From Rufibacter roseolus (lineage in GTDB: Bacteria > Bacteroidota > Bacteroidia > Cytophagales > Hymenobacteraceae), in the NCBI RefSeq assembly GCF_017916365.1, contig NZ_JAFMSU010000003.1:930001-994000 (forward strand): a stretch of DNA of 64,000 bases. The letters run 5' to 3'. Under the pieces are notes generated by a model, which made no database searches, had not been told where the DNA came from, and saw only the letters and a list, made by a program, of their open reading frames with translations. Made by a program: the position numbers and the translations under genes. Shown here piece by piece: positions 61,147 to 64,000 of this stretch (positions are counted from its first letter, which is position 1; every line of letters starts with the position of its first letter).

Positions 61147-62863
61147 ATAGGTTGTACAGCTGGGCCAAGGGCAGTTTCTCGGCGGGTTCGCAGGTGAGGT
61201 GCACGCCATCCACGGTGACTTTGTAGGTCTCGGGGTCTACCTCAATGTTGGGCAGGTAATCGTTCAGGGCCATGTCTTTTTTGGTGACGCTGCGGCAGCC
61301 TTTCACGGCCACTACCTGCTTCTGCAAACCGTAATGCTGCTGCACATACTCCACTGAGGCCTGCGAGACGAATACCATAGATGTTTGTCCGATGGCCTTA
61401 CCGAAGGAGCCGAACATGGGCCGGGACAAAACCGGCTGCGGCGTGGGGATGGAGGCGTTGGCATCGCCCATCTGCGACTGCACAATGATGCCGCCTTTGA
61501 TGATCATCTCGGGCCTTGAACCGAAGAACGCGGGTCTCCAAAGCACCAAATCAGCCAGTTTGCCCAGTTCCACAGAGCCGATTTCCTCGGAGAAGCCATG
61601 CGCGCGGGCCGGGTTGATGGTGTATTTGGCCACGTAGCGTTTCGCCCGGAAGTTATCGGCTGCCAGGTCCTTGCCGGTGTCTTCGGTCAGCAGGCCGCGT
61701 TGCTGTTTCATCTTGTGGGCGGTCTGCCAGGTGCGGGTGATCACTTCGCCCACACGGCCCATCGCCTGCGAGTCTGACGAGATGATGGACAAGGCGCCCA
61801 GGTCATGCAGGATATCCTCCGCGGCGATGGTCTCGCCCCGTATGCGGCTCTCGGCGAAGGCCACGTCCTCGGGGATGTTCTTGTCCAGGTGGTGGCAGAC
61901 CATGAGCATGTCCAGATGCTCATCGATGGTGTTCACCGTGAACGGACGCGTGGGGTTGGTGCTGGAGGGAATCACGTTAGGCTCGCCGCAGATCTTGATG
62001 ATGTCCGGGGCGTGTCCGCCGCCTGCGCCCTCAGTGTGGTACGCGTGGATGGTACGGCCCTTGAACGCGGCCGTAGACGTCTCCACGAAACCGCTCTCGT
62101 TCAAAGTATCGGTATGGATGCAGACCTGCACGTCGTACTGCTCGGCAATGGAAAGGCACGTGTCGATGGCCGCGGGCGTGGTGCCCCAGTCCTCGTGGAG
62201 CTTAAAACCTAGGGCGCCGGCTTCCACCTGTTCAATCAGCCCCTCGGGCTTGGACGAGTTGCCTTTGCCCAGAAACCCGAAGTTCAGCGGATAGGCTTCC
62301 GTGGCCTGCATCATCATCTTGATATAGAACTCGCCGGGCGTACAGGTAGTGGCCGTCGTGCCCGCTGCCGGTCCCGTGCCGCCGCCCACCATGGTGGTCA
62401 CCCCCGAGGCCAGCGCCTCGTTGATCTGCTGCGGACTGATGAAGTGGATGTGGCAGTCAATACCGCCTGCCGTCAGAATCAGGCCTTCCCCAGCTACCAC
62501 TTCAGTCGTCACCCCCACCACCATGCCCGGCGTGACACCTGGCATGATGTGCGGATTACCGCCTTTCCCGATGCCGGAGATGCGCCCGTTCTTCACCCCG
62601 ATATCGGCTTTGTAGATGCCGGTGTAATCCAGGACCAGCGCGTTGGTGATGATAAGGTCCAGCGCCTCGGCCTGCCCGATCCCGGCTGCCTGTCCCATTC
62701 CGTCGCGGAGCACCTTCCCGCCCCCGAACTTGCATTCCTCGCCGTAGACGGCATAGTCCTTTTCTACCTGGATCACCAGATCGGTGTCTCCGAGGCGAAC
62801 GCGGTCGCCCACGGTGGGTCCGTACATCTCGGCGTAAGCGCGGCGGTCAAGGGGAAGGCTCAT
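61142..62863 (-). CDS. ureC: Urease alpha subunit
   Basis: This 573-residue nickel enzyme hydrolyses urea to ammonia and carbamate. Nickel ligands are visible: His138 and His140 in [14 protein letters not shown] (Cys replaces the usual Thr before the first His), the carbamylated Lys221 in [12 protein letters not shown], His250 in CIHTDTLNE, His276 in [15 protein letters not shown], and Asp364 in [10 protein letters not shown]. The flap MVCHHLDKN has Cys323. Full length. It follows ureAB in the operon after 201 bases. Confidence 0.98.
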   Translation of the reverse strand: MSLPLDRRAYAEMYGPTVGDRVRLGDTDLVIQVEKDYAVYGEECKFGGGKVLRDGMGQAAGIGQAEALDLIITNALVLDYTGIYKADIGVKNGRISGIGKGGNPHIMPGVTPGMVVGVTTEVVAGEGLILTAGGIDCHIHFISPQQINEALASGVTTMVGGGTGPAAGTTATTCTPGEFYIKMMMQATEAYPLNFGFLGKGNSSKPEGLIEQVEAGALGFKLHEDWGTTPAAIDTCLSIAEQYDVQVCIHTDTLNESGFVETSTAAFKGRTIHAYHTEGAGGGHAPDIIKICGEPNVIPSSTNPTRPFTVNTIDEHLDMLMVCHHLDKNIPEDVAFAESRIRGETIAAEDILHDLGALSIISSDSQAMGRVGEVITRTWQTAHKMKQQRGLLTEDTGKDLAADNFRAKRYVAKYTINPARAHGFSEEIGSVELGKLADLVLWRPAFFGSRPEMIIKGGIIVQSQMGDANASIPTPQPVLSRPMFGSFGKAIGQTSMVFVSQASVEYVQQHYGLQKQVVAVKGCRSVTKKDMALNDYLPNIEVDPETYKVTVDGVHLTCEPAEKLPLAQLYNLF

Positions 62864-62866
62864 AGG

Positions 62867-62894
62867 TTTGGTTGTTAGTTATTGGTTGTTTTTA
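62867..62894. repeat. Heptamer array (family D), four units, between ureC and ureAB
   Basis: TTTGGTT, GTTAGTT, ATTGGTT, GTTTTTA, beginning just before the ureC start and running into a family A copy. Confidence 0.6.
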
Positions 62895-62926
62895 GGGCGA
62901 TTTAGGGGAAACGGGCTTGAAACAGC
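62888..62926. repeat. Family A palindrome copy between ureC and ureAB
   Basis: GTTTTTAGGGCGATTTAGG and GGAAACGGGCTTGAAACAGC. Arms partly pair. Confidence 0.55.
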
Positions 62927-62986
62927 TTGGTGCAAGACGCTCGCAGGTCCTCCGGACGCTACGAGGTCTTTGGGCTTTTCAAGCTT

Positions 62987-63019
62987 AAACCTGTGAGGTC
63001 TTGAAGACTTTACAGGTTT
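62987..63019. repeat. Family E palindrome AAACCTGT/ACAGGTTT
   Basis: AAACCTGTGAGGTCTT and AAGACTTTACAGGTTT pair at 16 of 16 positions with two G-T pairs around a single G. Confidence 0.75.
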
Positions 63020-63021
63020 TT

Positions 63022-63061
63022 CCGTTTTAGGGCTGTTTTTTAAGAAACAGGCCTGAAACGG
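63022..63061. repeat. Family A palindrome copy just after ureAB
   Basis: CCGTTTTAGGGCTGTTT and AAACAGGCCTGAAACGG pair at 15-16 of 17 positions around TTTAAG. It begins three bases before the ureAB stop on the minus strand. Confidence 0.8.
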
Positions 63062-63064
63062 GTT

Positions 63065-63820
63065 CTACTCCGTACTCAGGAACTTCTGCGCTTTGGCTTT
63101 CTCCAGTGCCTCGCCTTTTTGTTCTTCACCTAAGGTGCCGTCTACCAGGTTATTGCCGCCGTAGCTGATTCTTTCGCCTGAGAGTTCCACCAAGGTCACC
63201 CGTTTCCGCTCGCCGGGCTCAAAGCGCACGGCCGTACCGGCCGGAATGTTGAGGCGGAATCCGTAGGCTTTCTCACGGTCAAACTGCAGAAGGGCGTTGG
63301 TTTCGAAGAACGGGTAATGGGAACCCACCTGTACTGGCCGGTCGCCCATGTTGGTTACTTCCACCTCTACCGTAGTGCGGTCTTGGTTGAGTGTGAGTTT
63401 GTCTTCTCCCAGCAGGTACTCTCCGGGATTGGGTTGAATGAGGGTGTCTGGCGAGGCGGTTTGCGCGGTTTTGGTGAGCCCGGAGCCGTACAGGGCCAGT
63501 TCAGGAGCGCCTTGCTCGCGGCAGATGGGATGGTGCACGGTCACCAGTTTGGTGCCATCGGGGAAAGTGCCTTCCACCTGCACCTCGTGGATCAGCTCGG
63601 CCACGCCCTCCATGACATCGGCGAAGCCCAAGAGCTTTTTGCCTTTGTCCATGAGCGTGGCCACGCGCTCGCCGTCCCGGATAAACTCCAGCAACTGCGT
63701 GGCTATGAGGGCCACCGCCTCGGGGTAATTGAGCCGCAGGCCGCGGGCGTAGCGTTTCTGGGCCACGAAACCGGCGTTGTGCAGCACCAATTTGTCTATG
63801 TCTTTGGGCGAAAGATGCAT
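63065..63820 (-). CDS. ureAB: Urease gamma-beta subunit fusion
   Basis: The 251-residue protein joins the gamma subunit (about residues 1-100, [52 protein letters not shown]) to the beta subunit (about 130-235, [42 protein letters not shown]). The same fusion is known from Helicobacter UreA. It is the first urease gene of the minus-strand operon. A heptamer array fills the gap to the next gene upstream. Confidence 0.96.
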   Translation of the reverse strand: MHLSPKDIDKLVLHNAGFVAQKRYARGLRLNYPEAVALIATQLLEFIRDGERVATLMDKGKKLLGFADVMEGVAELIHEVQVEGTFPDGTKLVTVHHPICREQGAPELALYGSGLTKTAQTASPDTLIQPNPGEYLLGEDKLTLNQDRTTVEVEVTNMGDRPVQVGSHYPFFETNALLQFDREKAYGFRLNIPAGTAVRFEPGERKRVTLVELSGERISYGGNNLVDGTLGEEQKGEALEKAKAQKFLSTE

Positions 63821-63826
63821 TTGCGG

Positions 63827-63861
63827 TAGTTCTGAGTCTTGGGTTCTGAGTCCTGAGTTTA
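63827..63861. repeat. Heptamer array (family D), five units, between ureAB and the SelW-like gene
   Basis: TAGTTCT, GAGTCTT, GGGTTCT, GAGTCCT, GAGTTTA fill the whole gap between the ureAB start and the next stop codon. Confidence 0.8.
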
Positions 63862-64000
63862 TTATTTTTTATCTGAGTGGCCGAGGCTTTTCTCTGGGTT
63901 CACCTGATCGCGGACCAGTTGCTTGAGTTCTTTGATCTCGGGAAATTCCGGTCGAAGATCACCTGGTCATTGACCCGGATGATGTAGGAGCCACTGGTTT
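63862..64000 (-). pseudogene. SelT/SelW/SelH (Rdx)-family protein, C-terminal part, frame-broken and cut by the window
   Basis: On the minus strand one frame reads SGSYIIRVNDQVIFDRNFP. The C-terminal half, FPEIKELKQLVRDQVNPEKS, continues in a different frame and ends LGHSDKK-stop. Together they match the C-terminal half of Rdx-family thioredoxin-like proteins. The frame changes near 63939-63945; a single missing base (CCGAG instead of CCGGAG) explains it, and 4-5 usual residues may also be missing. Either a real frameshift or a sequencing error is possible. The N-terminal CxxC lies outside the window. Confidence 0.65.

Overview
The window looks like a stretch of chromosome from a Bacteroidota bacterium, most likely order Cytophagales, family Hymenobacteraceae (Rufibacter/Pontibacter type); the family-level placement is inference. 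Supporting signs are a T9SS C-terminal sorting domain on a secreted glycosidase-like protein, promoters of the Bacteroidota form (TTG or TTTG, 19-21 bases, TAnnTTTG), weak Shine-Dalgarno use, the gene order rplM-rpsI-rpsB-tsf, and neighbours such as a SurA-SurA-MoxR block. No rRNA, tRNA, CRISPR array, insertion sequence or prophage was seen.

Layout. 1-8.0 kb: a cut membrane protein, a YdeI/OmdA-like protein, a HAD phosphatase, pirin, a bestrophin channel, a secreted coiled-coil protein, a pterin pair (QueD-like protein plus FolE) and a TIGR01777 oxidoreductase. 8.1-16.6 kb: cell-surface genes on the minus strand (T9SS glycosidase-like protein, class A PBP, lipoprotein amidase). 16.8-32.5 kb: small housekeeping and stress genes, including an MscS channel, a class D beta-lactamase homologue, an NadR-like kinase, CmoA, a two-component system and PnuC. 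32.6-38.2 kb: a rhodanese, GuaB, and a SpoIIE phosphatase/STAS/anti-sigma kinase partner-switching module. 38.4-43.1 kb: two envelope PPIases and a MoxR ATPase. 43.3-52.8 kb: a TIGR02587/TIGR02588 pair, RecA, a DUF3108 protein, a PhoB/PhoR-like pair and an RluA-type pseudouridine synthase. 53.2-55.9 kb: ribosomal proteins L13, S9, S2 and EF-Ts. 56-64 kb: a 50-residue small ORF, NDH-2 and a urease cluster (ureD on plus; ureAB-ureC-ureF-ureG on minus; no ureE), ending at a frame-broken SelW/Rdx-family gene cut by the window edge.

The most unusual feature is not a gene. About 34 copies of a 35-50 base imperfect palindrome (called family A here; idealised half-site CGTTTTAGGCCTGTTTT) lie in the intergenic gaps and none was seen inside a gene. 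Copies differ strongly in base sequence, yet many keep their pairing through matched changes on both arms and through G-T pairs, as expected if a folded hairpin is selected. Some copies sit where terminators belong; at least two lie between a promoter -7 element and a start codon. The same gaps hold tandem 7-base repeats placed at gene ends (family D), a 20-base perfect palindrome family (B), an inverted pair of GGCGTTAC palindromes resembling a REPIN (C), and a 33-base AAACCTGT/ACAGGTTT palindrome (E).

All calls come from reading the sequence and translations; no database search was possible. Family names rest on recognised motifs, and functions are inferred from the families.
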